NCBI RefSeq assembly: GCF_022832385.1
Contig: NZ_JALHLE010000013.1
Location: forward strand, 1-64,000
Direction: 5' to 3'
Origin: Novosphingobium album (ex Hu et al. 2023)
Lineage (GTDB): Bacteria; Pseudomonadota; Alphaproteobacteria; Sphingomonadales; Sphingomonadaceae
DNA: 64,000 bases
In this document: piece after piece, positions 43,272 through 54,003 of the stretch
Layout: each line of letters opens with the position of its first letter
Position numbering within the stretch: the first letter of the stretch is position 1
The notes under the pieces: model-generated
Databases searched by the model: none
What the model was told of the DNA's origin: nothing
Seen by the model: only the letters and a program-made list of their open reading frames with translations
Position numbers and translations under genes: made by a program

Positions 43272-45092
43272 TCAGGCCGTAAAGTCGATGTCCACCAGAT
43301 GTCGCGCGCGGCATATTTCGACGCGCAGTTCGCCTTCGCCCGTCCCTTCCTCCGGCTCGGCGTCGTAGATGAAGGAATGGCCGTTCATGTGCTCCCAGTC
43401 GGCAATGGTCATCAGATGCCCGCTCGCCGTCAGCCAGCGCACCTTGTCCGGAAAACGGGCAAAGGACCGCATACGCCCGTGCCGTTTTGCGGAAAGTCCG
43501 GCAACGTAGTCCTCAAGTTCCGTGTCGCGCGCGGTCCAGTCGACCCAACCGATCGGATTGTCCTGGCAATAGGCATTGTTGTTGCCCTGCTGGCTGCGGC
43601 CGAACTCGTCACCGGCCGTCAGCATGATCGTTCCGGTCGAAGCGAACAGCGTGCCGATCAGCGCCTTCAAGTCCGCCTTGCGTTCGGCTCTGACATGGGG
43701 ATCGCTCGTGGCTCCCTCCACACCGTTGTTCCAGCTGTAGTTCTCGCCGTGACCGTCGCGGTTGTTCTCCCCGTTCGCCTCGTTGTGGCGATGCTCATAG
43801 GAAACGACGTCGGCCAACGTGAAACCATCGTGGGCCGCGATGAAATTGACCGAGCGGCAGTCCGAATGGGGCTGATGCGGGCCGAACACGTCGGAGGACC
43901 CGGCCAGCCGGGTCGCCAGTGTGCCAATGCCTTCCTCGCCTTTCCAGAAACGCCGCACATCGTCTCGGAACCGGTCGTTCCACTCAAGCCAGTGCAACGG
44001 GAAATTGCCGAGGTGATAGCCGCCCGGACCGATGTCCCAGGGCTCAGCAATCAGCACCCGGTCCGCCAGCAGCGGATCGGCCTCGATCTCGGCGAAGATG
44101 GGCGCGGCCGGATCGAAGCCGGGCCCGCGCGCCATGACCGGTGCCAGATCGAAGCGGAACCCGTCGATCCCGCAATGGGCCACGAAATGACGCATGGTAT
44201 CGAGCGCCAGACGGCGCACTGCCGGATTGGCGAAATCAAGCGTGTTGCCGCAACCGGTATCGTTGATCAGCGTGCCATCGGGCGCATGGGCATAGGCCGA
44301 GTTGTCGAGCCCGCGCAACGACAGCACCCCGCCACCGGTATCGCTTTCGCCCGAGTGGTTGAAGACCACGTCCAGCAGCACGCCGATCCCCTCAGCATGA
44401 AGCGCAGCAACCGTTTCACGCAGTTCCCTGACGCCGCCCGGGCACAGGCCGGGATCGAGTGCCATCATCGCCACCGGATTGTAGCCCCAGGCATTGACGA
44501 GACCTAGCGGCGGCAAGTGGCGCTCATCGATCCATGCGATAATCGGCATCAGTTCGACGGCATTGACGCTGAGCTTCTTCAAATGCGCGAGAACTGCGGG
44601 ATGTGCCAGTGCGGCAACGGTGCCGCGCACATGCTCTGGCACCTCCGGATGCCGGATGGTGAAGCCGCGCACGTTGAGTTCATAAACCAGCCCGCCGCGG
44701 GCAAAGCACGGCTGTTCCTTGGGCAATGGCAGAGACGGTGCGGGTACGATCGCGCGCGGCACGATATCGGCAGTGTCCTGGCCATAGATACCGAGCCGCG
44801 GATTCTGCGTGAAACGCCGGTCGAGCTCGACCGCATAGGGATCAACCAGAAGCTTCGCAGGATCGAACCAGTGCTTGCGCGTCGGCGACCATTCACCCGA
44901 AGCCCGGTAGCCGTAGCGGGTTCCGGCAAGATTGCCCGGCAATTCGATTTCCCACTCGGGACCGGCCCGCTGCATGACATGGCGCGTCTCCACGCCATCA
45001 GAGAAAAGGCACAGCCACACGGCATCGGCCTGCGGCGCGCGCACGGCAAAACGCGTGGCATGCGCGCCAACAACGGCACCCAGTTCCCTCAT
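43272..45092 (-). CDS. glgX: Glycogen debranching enzyme GlgX
   Basis: A 606-residue GH13_11 enzyme, last gene of the glycogen operon, whose ATG overlaps the glgA stop by 4 bp (ATGA). An in-frame extension to 45155 lies inside glgA. CBM48 at the N-terminus (GAHATRFAVRAPQADAV) is followed by the catalytic barrel with nucleophile Asp in GIDGFRFDLAP, acid/base Glu in LIAEPWDIGPGGYHLG and the third Asp in FIAAHDGFTLADVV. It hydrolyses alpha-1,6 branches of phosphorylase-limit dextrin. The length is about 50 residues under the E. coli enzyme. Confidence 0.93.
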   Translation of the reverse strand: MRELGAVVGAHATRFAVRAPQADAVWLCLFSDGVETRHVMQRAGPEWEIELPGNLAGTRYGYRASGEWSPTRKHWFDPAKLLVDPYAVELDRRFTQNPRLGIYGQDTADIVPRAIVPAPSLPLPKEQPCFARGGLVYELNVRGFTIRHPEVPEHVRGTVAALAHPAVLAHLKKLSVNAVELMPIIAWIDERHLPPLGLVNAWGYNPVAMMALDPGLCPGGVRELRETVAALHAEGIGVLLDVVFNHSGESDTGGGVLSLRGLDNSAYAHAPDGTLINDTGCGNTLDFANPAVRRLALDTMRHFVAHCGIDGFRFDLAPVMARGPGFDPAAPIFAEIEADPLLADRVLIAEPWDIGPGGYHLGNFPLHWLEWNDRFRDDVRRFWKGEEGIGTLATRLAGSSDVFGPHQPHSDCRSVNFIAAHDGFTLADVVSYEHRHNEANGENNRDGHGENYSWNNGVEGATSDPHVRAERKADLKALIGTLFASTGTIMLTAGDEFGRSQQGNNNAYCQDNPIGWVDWTARDTELEDYVAGLSAKRHGRMRSFARFPDKVRWLTASGHLMTIADWEHMNGHSFIYDAEPEEGTGEGELRVEICRARHLVDIDFTA

Positions 45093-46552
45093 GCAATCAG
45101 CGATCCATAAAGGTCCGCGTAGGCCTTGCCACTGCGAGCCCAGGAGAAATCGCATGTCATGGCGTTCTTCTGGATGTGCTCCCAGGTCCCGGTCTCATGG
45201 AACAGGTCGACGGTGCGCGTAAGCGCCGCGGCCAGGCTGTCGTAGTTGACGCCGTCGAACTGAACTCCGGTCGCGCAGCCGGCAGCCAGCGCTGCCGGAT
45301 TCGCGTCGATCACCGTGTCGGCCAGCCCTCCGGTGCGGGCCACCACAGGCAGACAGCCATAAGCCAGCCCATAAAGCTGCGTCAGCCCGCAAGGCTCGAA
45401 GCGCGAGGGTACGAGGATGGCATCGCCACCGCCCAGCATCCGGTGGGAAAGGTCCTCGTCATAACCGATACGGATGCCGATGCGGCCGGGATGCCGCGCC
45501 GCGCCCTTCAGCAATTGCTGCTCGATCTGCGCATCGCCCGACCCGAGCAGCGCCAGCCGGCCTCCGATGCCCGCCAAATGGTCGAGCACTTCGGGCAGCA
45601 CGTCCATTCCCTTCTGCCAGGTCAGGCGCGAGACGGCGATGAACAGCGGTCCCGCAGCCTCGTCGAGACCGAATTCGGTCTCCAGCGCGCGCTTGTTGGC
45701 TGTTCGCTTTTCGAGCCTGTGGTGGTTGTAAGACGCCGCCAGCGCCAGGTCTTTCGCCGGGTTCCAAAGGCTGGTGTCGATCCCGTTGAGGATGCCCGAA
45801 ACGGCATTGCCGCGGGCAACGATCAACCCTTCCAGCCCCATGCCGAACGTGGCGGAACGAATCTCGCGCGCATATGTCGGACTGACCGTTGTCACAGCAT
45901 CGGCGCAGGCCAGCCCGGCCTTCAGCATGCCTAGCCCGCCGTGATATTCCACGCCGTCCATCGTCCAGGCCTCCGATGGCAGGCCCAGCTGCGGGAAGAC
46001 CTCCGCACCGAACCAGCCCTGGAACGCCATGTTGTGGATGGTCATGACCGATGGCACCCGCTCATCCTTGCCGAAAGGGGCGAAGCGCAGATAGGACGCT
46101 GTCATCGCCGCCTGCCAGTCGTGCGCGTGGACAAGATCGAAACGCTGCGGTTTGCCGCGTTTGACCATGGCGCCGCCTGCGATGTCCGCCGCCGCACGGC
46201 CCAGTGCGGCAAAGCGGCGCCAGTTGTCGCCCCAGTCGCGCCCGGTGGTATCGGTGTAGGGAGCCCCTTCGCGCGCATAGAGCACAGGCGCATCAAGCAC
46301 GAGCAAAGGAAGGGTTCCATCGAGCTTGCCCGCGAGCAGGCGCGCCGGTGTGCCCAGCAACGAATCCCAGACATGAACTGCCCTCGCCCGCTTCAGCGTC
46401 TGCATGACGGACGGATAGCCGGGCAGCAGTGTGGTTGTTTCCACGCCGTGGGGCGCAAGTGCGGCAGGCAAGGCCCCTGCGACATCAGCCAGCCCACCGG
46501 TCTTTACCAGCGGTACGGCCTCGGAAGCGACGGACAGGACTTTCAGCGGCAT
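45089..46552 (-). CDS. glgA: Glycogen synthase GlgA (ADP-glucose type)
   Basis: A 487-residue GT5 glycogen synthase that extends alpha-1,4 glucan from ADP-glucose. The KTGGLADVAGALP motif (residues 17-29) and the C-terminal RFEPCGLTQLYGLAYGCLPVV and RTGGLADTV segments that bind the nucleotide sugar are intact. Size is normal. It starts 10 bp after the glgC stop and overlaps glgX by 4 bp. Confidence 0.96.
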   Translation of the reverse strand: MPLKVLSVASEAVPLVKTGGLADVAGALPAALAPHGVETTTLLPGYPSVMQTLKRARAVHVWDSLLGTPARLLAGKLDGTLPLLVLDAPVLYAREGAPYTDTTGRDWGDNWRRFAALGRAAADIAGGAMVKRGKPQRFDLVHAHDWQAAMTASYLRFAPFGKDERVPSVMTIHNMAFQGWFGAEVFPQLGLPSEAWTMDGVEYHGGLGMLKAGLACADAVTTVSPTYAREIRSATFGMGLEGLIVARGNAVSGILNGIDTSLWNPAKDLALAASYNHHRLEKRTANKRALETEFGLDEAAGPLFIAVSRLTWQKGMDVLPEVLDHLAGIGGRLALLGSGDAQIEQQLLKGAARHPGRIGIRIGYDEDLSHRMLGGGDAILVPSRFEPCGLTQLYGLAYGCLPVVARTGGLADTVIDANPAALAAGCATGVQFDGVNYDSLAAALTRTVDLFHETGTWEHIQKNAMTCDFSWARSGKAYADLYGSLIA

Positions 46553-46562
46553 CAGCGCGGGA

Positions 46563-47825
46563 TCACAGCTCCAGCCGGTCGATCATCGGCTTGGTTATCA
46601 GGCACACCCCGTTTTCGGTACGGCGAAAACGGCGCCCGTCAAGTTCCGGATCCTCCCCGACGACAAGCCCTTCGGGAATCCGCACGCCGGAATCGATCAC
46701 GACACGGCTCAGCCGGGCATGGCGGCCGATGTTGCAATAGGGCAGGACCACCGCCTCGTTCACACTGGACCAGCTGCCCATCTTGACCCCGGTGAACAGC
46801 AACGAGCGGCGCGCCAGCGCACCCGAGACGATGCAGTCCTGACTGATCAGAGATGAGATCGCCTCGCCGCGCCGCCCTTCCTCGTCGTGCACGAACTTGG
46901 CCGGCGCAGCGACGATCGTGTCAGTCCATATCGGCCAGTCGCGGTCGTACAGGTTCAGCTTTGGCACCGTGTCGGTAAGGTCGATGTTGGCCTCAAAGTA
47001 GGCGTCCACCGTGCCGACGTCACGCCAGTATTCCTCTATCTCCTCGGCAGCGCGGATGCACGAATGGGTAAAGCGATGCGCCTGCGCCTTTCCGTGCCTG
47101 ACGATATGCGGGATGATGTCGCCACCAAAATCGCGCTTCGAATGGGGATCCGCAGCATCGCGGCGCAATTCCTCGAACAGGAACTTCGTCTCGAACACAT
47201 AGATGCCCATGGAAGCCAGCGCGTGATCCGGGTCGCCGGGAATGCAAGGCGGATCAGCCGGCTTTTCGAGGAACGACGTAATGACGTCGTCCTTGTCGAC
47301 GTGCATCACGCCGAACGCCGTTGCATCCATGCGCGGCACGACGAGGCAGCCCACAGTCACGTCCGCGCCCGAATTGACGTGCTGCTGCAGCATCAGTTCG
47401 TAGTCCATCTTGTAGATGTGATCGCCCGCCAGAATCACCATGTACTTCGGGCTGTGCGCCTCGATGATGTCGATGTTCTGGTAGACCGCATCGGCGGTCC
47501 CTTCGTACCACAGCATTTCGGAAATGCGCTGGCTGGCGGGCAGGATATCGAAACTTTCGTTACGCTCGGGTCGCATGAAGTTCCAGGCCCGGTTCATGTG
47601 CCGGATGAGGCTATGCGCCTTGTACTGCGTGGCAACACCGATGCGGCGGATGCCGGAATTGATCGCGTTGGACAGGGCAAAGTCGATGATCCGGCTCATG
47701 CCGCCGAAATAGACCGCCGGCTTGGCGCGGTTGTCGGTCAGCTCCTTGAGGCGGCTCCCTCGCCCCCCGGCCAGAACATAGGCCATGGCGTCGCGGGCGA
47801 GCGGCTGTCCGGTCGGCGTCCTCAT
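46563..47825 (-). CDS. glgC: Glucose-1-phosphate adenylyltransferase GlgC
   Basis: A 420-residue ADP-glucose pyrophosphorylase, the committed and usually allosterically controlled step. The ATG at 47825 follows a purine-rich tract; the longer frame to 47960 has no ribosome site and lies in glg[24 protein letters not shown] is the nucleotide-binding loop, [11 protein letters not shown] and [10 protein letters not shown] form the catalytic centre, and a C-terminal left-handed beta-helix holds the regulatory region. It lies between glgB and glgA. Confidence 0.95.
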   Translation of the reverse strand: MRTPTGQPLARDAMAYVLAGGRGSRLKELTDNRAKPAVYFGGMSRIIDFALSNAINSGIRRIGVATQYKAHSLIRHMNRAWNFMRPERNESFDILPASQRISEMLWYEGTADAVYQNIDIIEAHSPKYMVILAGDHIYKMDYELMLQQHVNSGADVTVGCLVVPRMDATAFGVMHVDKDDVITSFLEKPADPPCIPGDPDHALASMGIYVFETKFLFEELRRDAADPHSKRDFGGDIIPHIVRHGKAQAHRFTHSCIRAAEEIEEYWRDVGTVDAYFEANIDLTDTVPKLNLYDRDWPIWTDTIVAAPAKFVHDEEGRRGEAISSLISQDCIVSGALARRSLLFTGVKMGSWSSVNEAVVLPYCNIGRHARLSRVVIDSGVRIPEGLVVGEDPELDGRRFRRTENGVCLITKPMIDRLEL

Positions 47826-47856
47826 CTTACGTCTCTTTCTCCTTTCAGGCCGCGTG

Positions 47857-50022
47857 TCAGCCTGCGTATTCCAGCATGATTGTCGCCAATGGCGGCAAAG
47901 TGACAGTGGCATGCCCGTCCCCGGCCGCGACCTGCCCCATATTGCCCTTGCCCGAACCACCGTAGTGAAGAGAATCGCTGTTCAGCACCTCGTTCCATTT
48001 GCCCGCCAGCGGCAGGGGCACACGGTAGCCGGTTCTCAGGGCCGGAGTCATGTTGGCGATCACCGCGATGGGGGGCGCGTCCGGCGCCTTGCGCAACCAG
48101 GCGAACACCGAATTTTCAGCATCATCCACGACCAGCCATTCGAAGCCGTCCGCCTCGCAATCGCCGGCGTGGAGCGCGGGCTTGGCGCGGTAGAGCCGGT
48201 TGAGGTCCTTCACCAGGTTGCGCACGCCCTCATGCGCGGGCGCATCGCACAAATGCCAGTCGAGCGCGCGCTCCTCGCTCCATTCGCGGCGCTGGGCGAA
48301 CTCCTGCCCCATGAACAGCAGCTTCTTGCCCGGGTATCCCCACATCAGCGCAAAATAGGCGCGCAGGTTCGCGAACTGCTGCCAGTCGTCCCCGCTCATC
48401 TTGCCAAGCAGCGAGCCCTTGCCATGCACGACCTCGTCGTGACTGAGCGGCAGCACGAAGTTTTCCGAGAAGGCATACATCAACCCGAAGGTGATGTCGT
48501 TGTGGTGATAGCGCCGGTGCACGGGATCACGACTCATGTAGCGCAGCGTGTCGTGCATGAAGCCCATGTTCCACTTGAACCCGAAGCCAAGCGCCGAACG
48601 CCCGCCCCGTTCATCTGCAGGCCGGGTCACGCCGGGCCAGGCGGTGGATTCCTCTGCGAAAGTGATAAAGCCCGGATGCTGGCCATAGACCGCGCGGTTG
48701 GTGGCGCGCAGGAAATCGACCGCTTCCCAGTTCTCGCGCCCGCCCTGCTGGTTGGGGATCCATTCCCCTTCCTTGCGCGAATAGTCGCGATAGAGCATCG
48801 AGGCGACGGCATCGACGCGCAACCCGTCGACGTGATAGCGTTCGGCCCAGAACAGCGCATTGTTGACGAGGAAGCTCGACACCTCGCGCCGTCCGAAATT
48901 GTAGATCAGAGTATTCCAGTCCGGCTGGTAGCCCAGCTTCGGGTCCGCGTGCTCGTAGAGCGCCGTCCCGTCGAAACGAACCAGACCGTGTTCGTCCGTC
49001 GGGAAATGGGCAGGCACCCAGTCGAGGATCACGCCGATCCCGGCGCGGTGCGCGCCATCGACAAAGCGCGCGAAGCCTGCCGGTTCGCCGAAACGCGCCG
49101 TCGGGGCATAAAGGCCGGTGGTCTGGTAGCCCCACGAGGGATCGTAGGGATGCTCGCTGATCGGCAGGAACTCGATGTGGGTGAAGCCCATTTCGACCAC
49201 ATAGGGGATCAGCCGGTCAGCCAGTTCATCCCACTGCAGGAACCAGTTCCAGCGATCACGCTGCCAGGACCCGGCATGGACCTCGTAAATGGAGACCGGC
49301 ACCTTGCGTGAGTCGACCGAGGCCCAGTGTGCCCGGTGCTCCGCGTCCCCCCAGTCGAACTTGGCGGGAACTGCCGTCATCGAGGCGTTGTTGGGGCGGA
49401 TTTCCGACATAAAGGCAAAAGGGTCGGCCTTGAGCGGCTGCACCGCCCCGTCGGCACCGACGATATGATATTTGTAGGCCCGGTAGTCCGCTATGTCGGG
49501 AACGAAGATTTCCCACACGCCGATGTCCCTGCGGTTGCGCATGACATGGCGCTTCGGGTCCCAGTCGTTGAAATCGCCGACAACGCTCACCCGCTGTGCA
49601 TTGGGCGCCCAGACCGCGAAATGCACGCCCGCGCAGCCTTCATGCTCGATCAGGTGGGCCCCCAGCTTGTCGAACAGGCGAAAATGCGTGCCCTGCGCAA
49701 TCAGCAGGTCGTCTACCGGCCCCAGCACCGGCCCGAAGGTATAGGGATCGGTCACCAGCCAGTCATGCCCGTGCGCGGAACAGCGGTAGCGGATCGGCTG
49801 CGGTCTGACGCCCAGATGCCCTTCGAACAGGTACCGCTCGTCGACCTTTCCAAGCGTGCCGAGGCTGCGTCCGTCGAGGCTGAACGCCTCCACTTCCTCT
49901 GCACCCGGCAGGATCGCCCGGGCAAACGTGCCGTCAGGTCCTGAATAGGTGCCGAGAAGCGCAAACGGATCTGCGTGAGTGCCTTGCAACAGGGATTCGA
50001 TGGCGCTTTCAGCTGGCTTCAC
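47857..50022 (-). CDS. glgB: 1,4-alpha-glucan branching enzyme GlgB
   Basis: A 721-residue GH13_9 branching enzyme. GTG start overlaps the glgP stop (GTGA). N1 and CBM48 domains (residues to about 230) include [20 protein letters not shown]. The catalytic barrel carries Asp in [17 protein letters not shown], Glu in [12 protein letters not shown] and the late Asp in [14 protein letters not shown]. It transfers alpha-1,4 chains to 1,6 positions. It is second in the operon and 31 bp separate it from glgC. Confidence 0.96.
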   Translation of the reverse strand: MKPAESAIESLLQGTHADPFALLGTYSGPDGTFARAILPGAEEVEAFSLDGRSLGTLGKVDERYLFEGHLGVRPQPIRYRCSAHGHDWLVTDPYTFGPVLGPVDDLLIAQGTHFRLFDKLGAHLIEHEGCAGVHFAVWAPNAQRVSVVGDFNDWDPKRHVMRNRRDIGVWEIFVPDIADYRAYKYHIVGADGAVQPLKADPFAFMSEIRPNNASMTAVPAKFDWGDAEHRAHWASVDSRKVPVSIYEVHAGSWQRDRWNWFLQWDELADRLIPYVVEMGFTHIEFLPISEHPYDPSWGYQTTGLYAPTARFGEPAGFARFVDGAHRAGIGVILDWVPAHFPTDEHGLVRFDGTALYEHADPKLGYQPDWNTLIYNFGRREVSSFLVNNALFWAERYHVDGLRVDAVASMLYRDYSRKEGEWIPNQQGGRENWEAVDFLRATNRAVYGQHPGFITFAEESTAWPGVTRPADERGGRSALGFGFKWNMGFMHDTLRYMSRDPVHRRYHHNDITFGLMYAFSENFVLPLSHDEVVHGKGSLLGKMSGDDWQQFANLRAYFALMWGYPGKKLLFMGQEFAQRREWSEERALDWHLCDAPAHEGVRNLVKDLNRLYRAKPALHAGDCEADGFEWLVVDDAENSVFAWLRKAPDAPPIAVIANMTPALRTGYRVPLPLAGKWNEVLNSDSLHYGGSGKGNMGQVAAGDGHATVTLPPLATIMLEYAG

Positions 50023-52448
50023 AGGACCTTCCAGATATCCCTCGCATATTCACCGATGGTACGGTCGGACGAAAACCAGCCGACATTGGCAATATTGCGG
50101 ATGGCTGCAGCACGCCAGTGGGCGGTGTCTTCCCAGCGCGCATCGACCGAACGTTGCGCGGCCGCATAGCTGTCAAAATCGGCCGCGCACATAAACCAGT
50201 CGTTGTCGTAGATGCCGCCGATCAGACCGGCGTAGCGATTGCGGTCATCGGGCGAGAACACACCGGACGCGATCGCCGAAAGTGCTTGCCCCAGTTCACG
50301 CGAGCCTTCGATGATCTCGCGCGGGTTGTAGCCGCTGGCCCGCTTGTGGGCGACTTCCTCTGCGGTCAGGCCGAAGATCACGATGTTCTCGTTACCCACG
50401 TGATCCTTGATCTCCACGTTGGCGCCATCGAGCGTACCGATGGTCAGCGCTCCGTTCAGCGCGAACTTCATGTTGCCGGTGCCCGAGGCTTCCATGCCTG
50501 CCGTCGAGATCTGCTCCGAAAGGTCAGCCGCCGGAATGATCCTTTCAGCGTAACTGACGTTGTAATTGGGCACGAAGACAACCTTGAGCAGCCCGCCAAC
50601 CGAAGGATCGCTGTTGACCCTTCTGGCAATGTCGTTCGCCAGTTTGATGACGAGCTTGGCATTGTGATAGCTCGGCGCCGCCTTGCCGCCGAAAATCTTC
50701 ACGCGCGGCACCCAGTCCCGCTCCGGGTGGCTGCGGATCTGGTCATAGAGCGCCACGGTCTCGATCAGGTTGAGAAGCTGCCGCTTGTATTCGTGGATGC
50801 GCTTGATCTGCACGTCGAACAGGGCGTCGGGATCGAGCCGGATGCCCATGGTCTTCTTGATGTAGTCGGCCAGTGCCACCTTGTTGGCGCGCTTGACCTC
50901 GTGCACCCGTTCACCCAGCGCGGCATCGTCTGCCAAGGCATTTAAATCGGTGAGCTTTTCCGCATCGTCAAGGAAGGCATCGCCGATTGCATCGCGGATG
51001 ACCTTGGTCAGGCCCGGATTGCACTGCTGCAGCCAACGGCGCGGCGTGACGCCATTGGTCTTGTTGTTGATCCGCGTGGGATAGAGCGCATGGAGATCGG
51101 CGAAGACCGTCTCTTTCATCAGGTCGGTGTGCAACGCCGCCACGCCGTTCACCGAATGAGCGCCCACGAATGCCAGATTGGCCATGCGCACGCGGCGCTC
51201 CCCACCCTCGTCGATCAGCGAGATCGCGGCGATCTGCTCATCGGTGCAACCGGCCTTGCGCGCTTCGCGAAGGATACGGCTGTTGATCGCATAGATAATC
51301 TGCATGTGGCGCGGCAGCAGCCGTTCGAACAGCGGCAGCGGCCAGGTCTCGAGCGCTTCGGGCAGAAGGGTGTGGTTGGTATAGCTGACCGTTTGCTTGC
51401 AGATTTCCCAGGCCTCGTTGAATTCGAGGCCGTGGGCGTCCACCAGCATGCGCATCAGTTCGGCCACCGCGACCGATGGGTGCGTGTCGTTGAGCTGGAT
51501 CGCAGCCTTTTCCGGCAGCGTGCGGATATCACCTTCGTACTGGACGTGGCGCCGCACGATGTCCTGGATCGACGCGGCGGTGAAGAAATATTCCTGCCGC
51601 AGCCGCAGTTCCTGCCCGGCAGGGCTGGAATCCGCGGGATAAAGGACGCGCACAAGGCTGTCCGCCCGCACCTGTTCCTCCAGCGCGCCAACGTGATCGC
51701 CGGCATTGAAAGCATCGAGGCGGATGGGGTCGAGCGGACTGGCCGTCCACAGGCGCAAGGTGTTTACCCGCTTCCCGCGCCAGCCGACGACCGGGGTATC
51801 GACCGCGGTCGCATCGACTTCTTCGGCAGGGCTCCAGATCACCCCATCACCTTCGGCTTCGACCGAGCCGCCAAAACCAACGCGGTAGGTGCTTTCGACG
51901 CGTTCGAATTCCCAGGGATTGCCGTGCGCCAGCCAGGTCTCGGGCAGTTCCACCTGCCAGCCATCGTCGATGCGCTGGCGGAACATACCGTTCACGTAGC
52001 GGATCCCATAACCGTAGGCCGGAATGTCGAGCGTCGCGAGGCTTTCCATGAAGCAGGCGGCAAGGCGGCCCAGGCCACCATTGCCCAGCGCGGCATCCGG
52101 CTCCAGTTCCTCGATCGCCGCAAGGTCCAGCCCATGGGCCGCCAGCGCCTTTTCCATCTCGCGGGTCATGCCCATGTTGGACAGCGCATCGCGCAGAAGC
52201 CGCCCGATCAGGAACTCCATCGAGAGGTAATAGACGCGCTTGCCACCCTCGTCGTACGTGCGCCGGGTGGAGGCGATCCAGCGGTCGATGATCTGATCGC
52301 GCAGCGCATAGATCGAGGCGGTGTACCAGTCATGCTGCTTGGCAGCCCGTTCATCCTTGCCCACACGGTGACGCAGGACACGGACGATATGCTGATCGAA
52401 TTCGGACGGAGCAGAGACCTTCGGTGAGGAGACGGGATCGGTAGCCAC
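50019..52448 (-). CDS. glgP: Glycogen phosphorylase GlgP
   Basis: An 809-residue GT35 phosphorylase releasing glucose-1-phosphate. I use the GTG behind AAGGAG (MATDPVSSP); the longer frame has no ribosome site. The PLP-lysine motif EASGTGNMKFALNG is intact near residue 655, as are IQLNDTHPSVAVAELMR and the active-site segments RIHEYKRQLLN and KAAPSYHNAK. It is the first gene of the operon, facing a 317-bp spacer with the crotonase gene on the other side, so the operon promoter lies there. Confidence 0.96.
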   Translation of the reverse strand: MATDPVSSPKVSAPSEFDQHIVRVLRHRVGKDERAAKQHDWYTASIYALRDQIIDRWIASTRRTYDEGGKRVYYLSMEFLIGRLLRDALSNMGMTREMEKALAAHGLDLAAIEELEPDAALGNGGLGRLAACFMESLATLDIPAYGYGIRYVNGMFRQRIDDGWQVELPETWLAHGNPWEFERVESTYRVGFGGSVEAEGDGVIWSPAEEVDATAVDTPVVGWRGKRVNTLRLWTASPLDPIRLDAFNAGDHVGALEEQVRADSLVRVLYPADSSPAGQELRLRQEYFFTAASIQDIVRRHVQYEGDIRTLPEKAAIQLNDTHPSVAVAELMRMLVDAHGLEFNEAWEICKQTVSYTNHTLLPEALETWPLPLFERLLPRHMQIIYAINSRILREARKAGCTDEQIAAISLIDEGGERRVRMANLAFVGAHSVNGVAALHTDLMKETVFADLHALYPTRINNKTNGVTPRRWLQQCNPGLTKVIRDAIGDAFLDDAEKLTDLNALADDAALGERVHEVKRANKVALADYIKKTMGIRLDPDALFDVQIKRIHEYKRQLLNLIETVALYDQIRSHPERDWVPRVKIFGGKAAPSYHNAKLVIKLANDIARRVNSDPSVGGLLKVVFVPNYNVSYAERIIPAADLSEQISTAGMEASGTGNMKFALNGALTIGTLDGANVEIKDHVGNENIVIFGLTAEEVAHKRASGYNPREIIEGSRELGQALSAIASGVFSPDDRNRYAGLIGGIYDNDWFMCAADFDSYAAAQRSVDARWEDTAHWRAAAIRNIANVGWFSSDRTIGEYARDIWKVL

Positions 52449-52765
52449 GAAAGCACTCCTTGACAGACCGCCCCGATGACCTGTCGCAGGCCCCGCATGC
52501 GGCACCGGTTATCGCCTTAGCGGGGGCGACATCCCGCTCTCTTCCCAATCTTCTGAACCATGGCTAGCACAGGCCCGGATCGCGGCAAGACTGATTGTGC
52601 TGCGCCGCAAAAAATATTCGCTGCTGCGGTCAAGTCTTCGAGGCTCGCGTTTCGGCAAACTGCTGTAAAACCCGTCGGCGGATGAAGGCGTTTTTCTTGC
52701 GGCAACGGGCCTTGCAGGCCCTGCCGGATAGGGTACGCCTGACAAGACAGGTGAGGAGGACAGCC
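52449..52765. promoter_or_regulatory. Divergent spacer between glgP and a crotonase gene
   Basis: These 317 bp must contain promoters for the leftward glycogen operon and the rightward crotonase pair. The open frame through 52595-52765 is only an upstream extension of the crotonase, whose real start (GGTGAGGAGGACAGCC then ATG) is clear. A GGGCC-N5-GGCCC inverted repeat stands near 52710-52725. I see no gene here. Confidence 0.5.
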
Positions 52766-53500
52766 ATGAGCACACGCATCCGGCGAGAGGACAATGGCGG
52801 ATTGTGCACGCTGACGCTGGACCGCGCGGACAAGCTCAACGCGCTCGACACCCGGACATTCGAAGAACTCGACGCCCTATGCGCCTCGCTCGAGCAGGAA
52901 ACGGACCGCACCGGCTGCGTCATCCTGAAGGCGAACGGCCGGGCGTTTTGTGCCGGAGCCGACATTACCGGGATCGACGCCGGTTTTACCGATAGCCGCT
53001 TCAAGCCCGGCGTCATCGCCCGCCTCGCCTGCCTGCCACAGCCGGTGATCGCGGCGATCCACGGCGTATGCTTCACCGGCGGGCTGGAACTGGCGTTGGC
53101 GGCCGACGTGATCATTGCCGCGCGCTCGGCGCGATTTGCAGACACCCACGGCAAGTGGGGCCTCGTCGGCGCCTGGGGCATGACCCAGCGCCTGCCCCGC
53201 CGCGTGGGCATGAGCCAGGCGAAGCGCATGATGTTCTCCGCGCAGCCTGTCGACGCTGTGGAGGCCCGCGATCTTGGCCTTGTCGACATACTGGCCGACG
53301 ACGATGCGCTCGACGCCACCGTGGGCGAATTCACATCGCAGGCTCTTTCCAATTCCTGGCACACCAATTTCGAGACCAAGAAACTGCTGGCCGCCACCGA
53401 GGGGATGAGCCTCGAGGCCGGGCTCGCCTGGGAGTTCGAGCACTACCCCGGCTTCGCGCCCGACCACGCCGAGCGGCTGGCACGATTTGCTAGGAAATAA
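52766..53500 (+). CDS. Enoyl-CoA hydratase/isomerase (crotonase) family protein
   Basis: A 244-residue crotonase with ATG behind GAGGAGGACAGCC. The oxyanion-hole segments ANGRAFCAGADI (about 57-68) and AIHGVCFTGGLELALAADV (98-115) are intact and E108 sits at the first catalytic Glu of enoyl-CoA hydratases. The second Glu is replaced: FADTHGKWGL has H128 where hydratases have Glu. It is therefore a family member of uncertain reaction, an isomerase or a thioesterase/lyase-like variant as likely as a hydratase. A SnoaL-like gene follows 18 bp later. Confidence 0.85.
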   Translation: MSTRIRREDNGGLCTLTLDRADKLNALDTRTFEELDALCASLEQETDRTGCVILKANGRAFCAGADITGIDAGFTDSRFKPGVIARLACLPQPVIAAIHGVCFTGGLELALAADVIIAARSARFADTHGKWGLVGAWGMTQRLPRRVGMSQAKRMMFSAQPVDAVEARDLGLVDILADDDALDATVGEFTSQALSNSWHTNFETKKLLAATEGMSLEAGLAWEFEHYPGFAPDHAERLARFARK

Positions 53501-53518
53501 AATAAGGGAGAGAAATCG

Positions 53519-53944
53519 ATGACTGAAAGCAACAAGGACGTCGCGCTGGCCTTCATCACGGCCATGGACAAGGGCGACACGGAAGCCGCGGCGCGCTGCC
53601 TCGATCCGGAAGCGGTCACGATCGCCAAGGGCTTCGGCAAGCTCTCGGGCGAACGCCGCTATGGCACCATTGTCGGGACCATCGGCGCCTTCCGCGAACT
53701 GATGCCCGAGGGCATGAATCCCGTAATCCACTCTGTGACGTCGGAGAACGACCGCGTGGTGGTGGAATTCGAAGGCAATGCCGTGCTGGCCAATGGCACG
53801 CCCTATTGCAACCAGTACTGCATGGTCTTCACCCTGCGCGAAGGACGGATCGTCAGCGTCAACGAATACTACTGCACGATCCTCGCCGATGCGGCGATCG
53901 GACCGCTGCTGGAAGCCCGCGCCGAGGCGCTTCCCTGGAGTTAG
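53519..53944 (+). CDS. SnoaL/NTF2-like protein (ketosteroid isomerase-like)
   Basis: A 141-residue NTF2-fold protein. GGGAGAG precedes the ATG. The helix VALAFITAMDKGDTEAAARCLDPEA and later strands (RVVVEFEGNAVLANGTPYCNQYCMVF, IVSVNEYYCT) match the SnoaL/ketosteroid-isomerase pattern. It is the second gene of a unit with the crotonase and is the third such protein in the window, after those at 13630 and 15067. Possibly acts on the crotonase substrate or product. Confidence 0.8.
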   Translation: MTESNKDVALAFITAMDKGDTEAAARCLDPEAVTIAKGFGKLSGERRYGTIVGTIGAFRELMPEGMNPVIHSVTSENDRVVVEFEGNAVLANGTPYCNQYCMVFTLREGRIVSVNEYYCTILADAAIGPLLEARAEALPWS

Positions 53945-54003
53945 ATCCTGACACTTCCCGAGAAAGCTAGGAAATCGGAACCGGTGCCGCTAAGCATCGG
54001 CTC

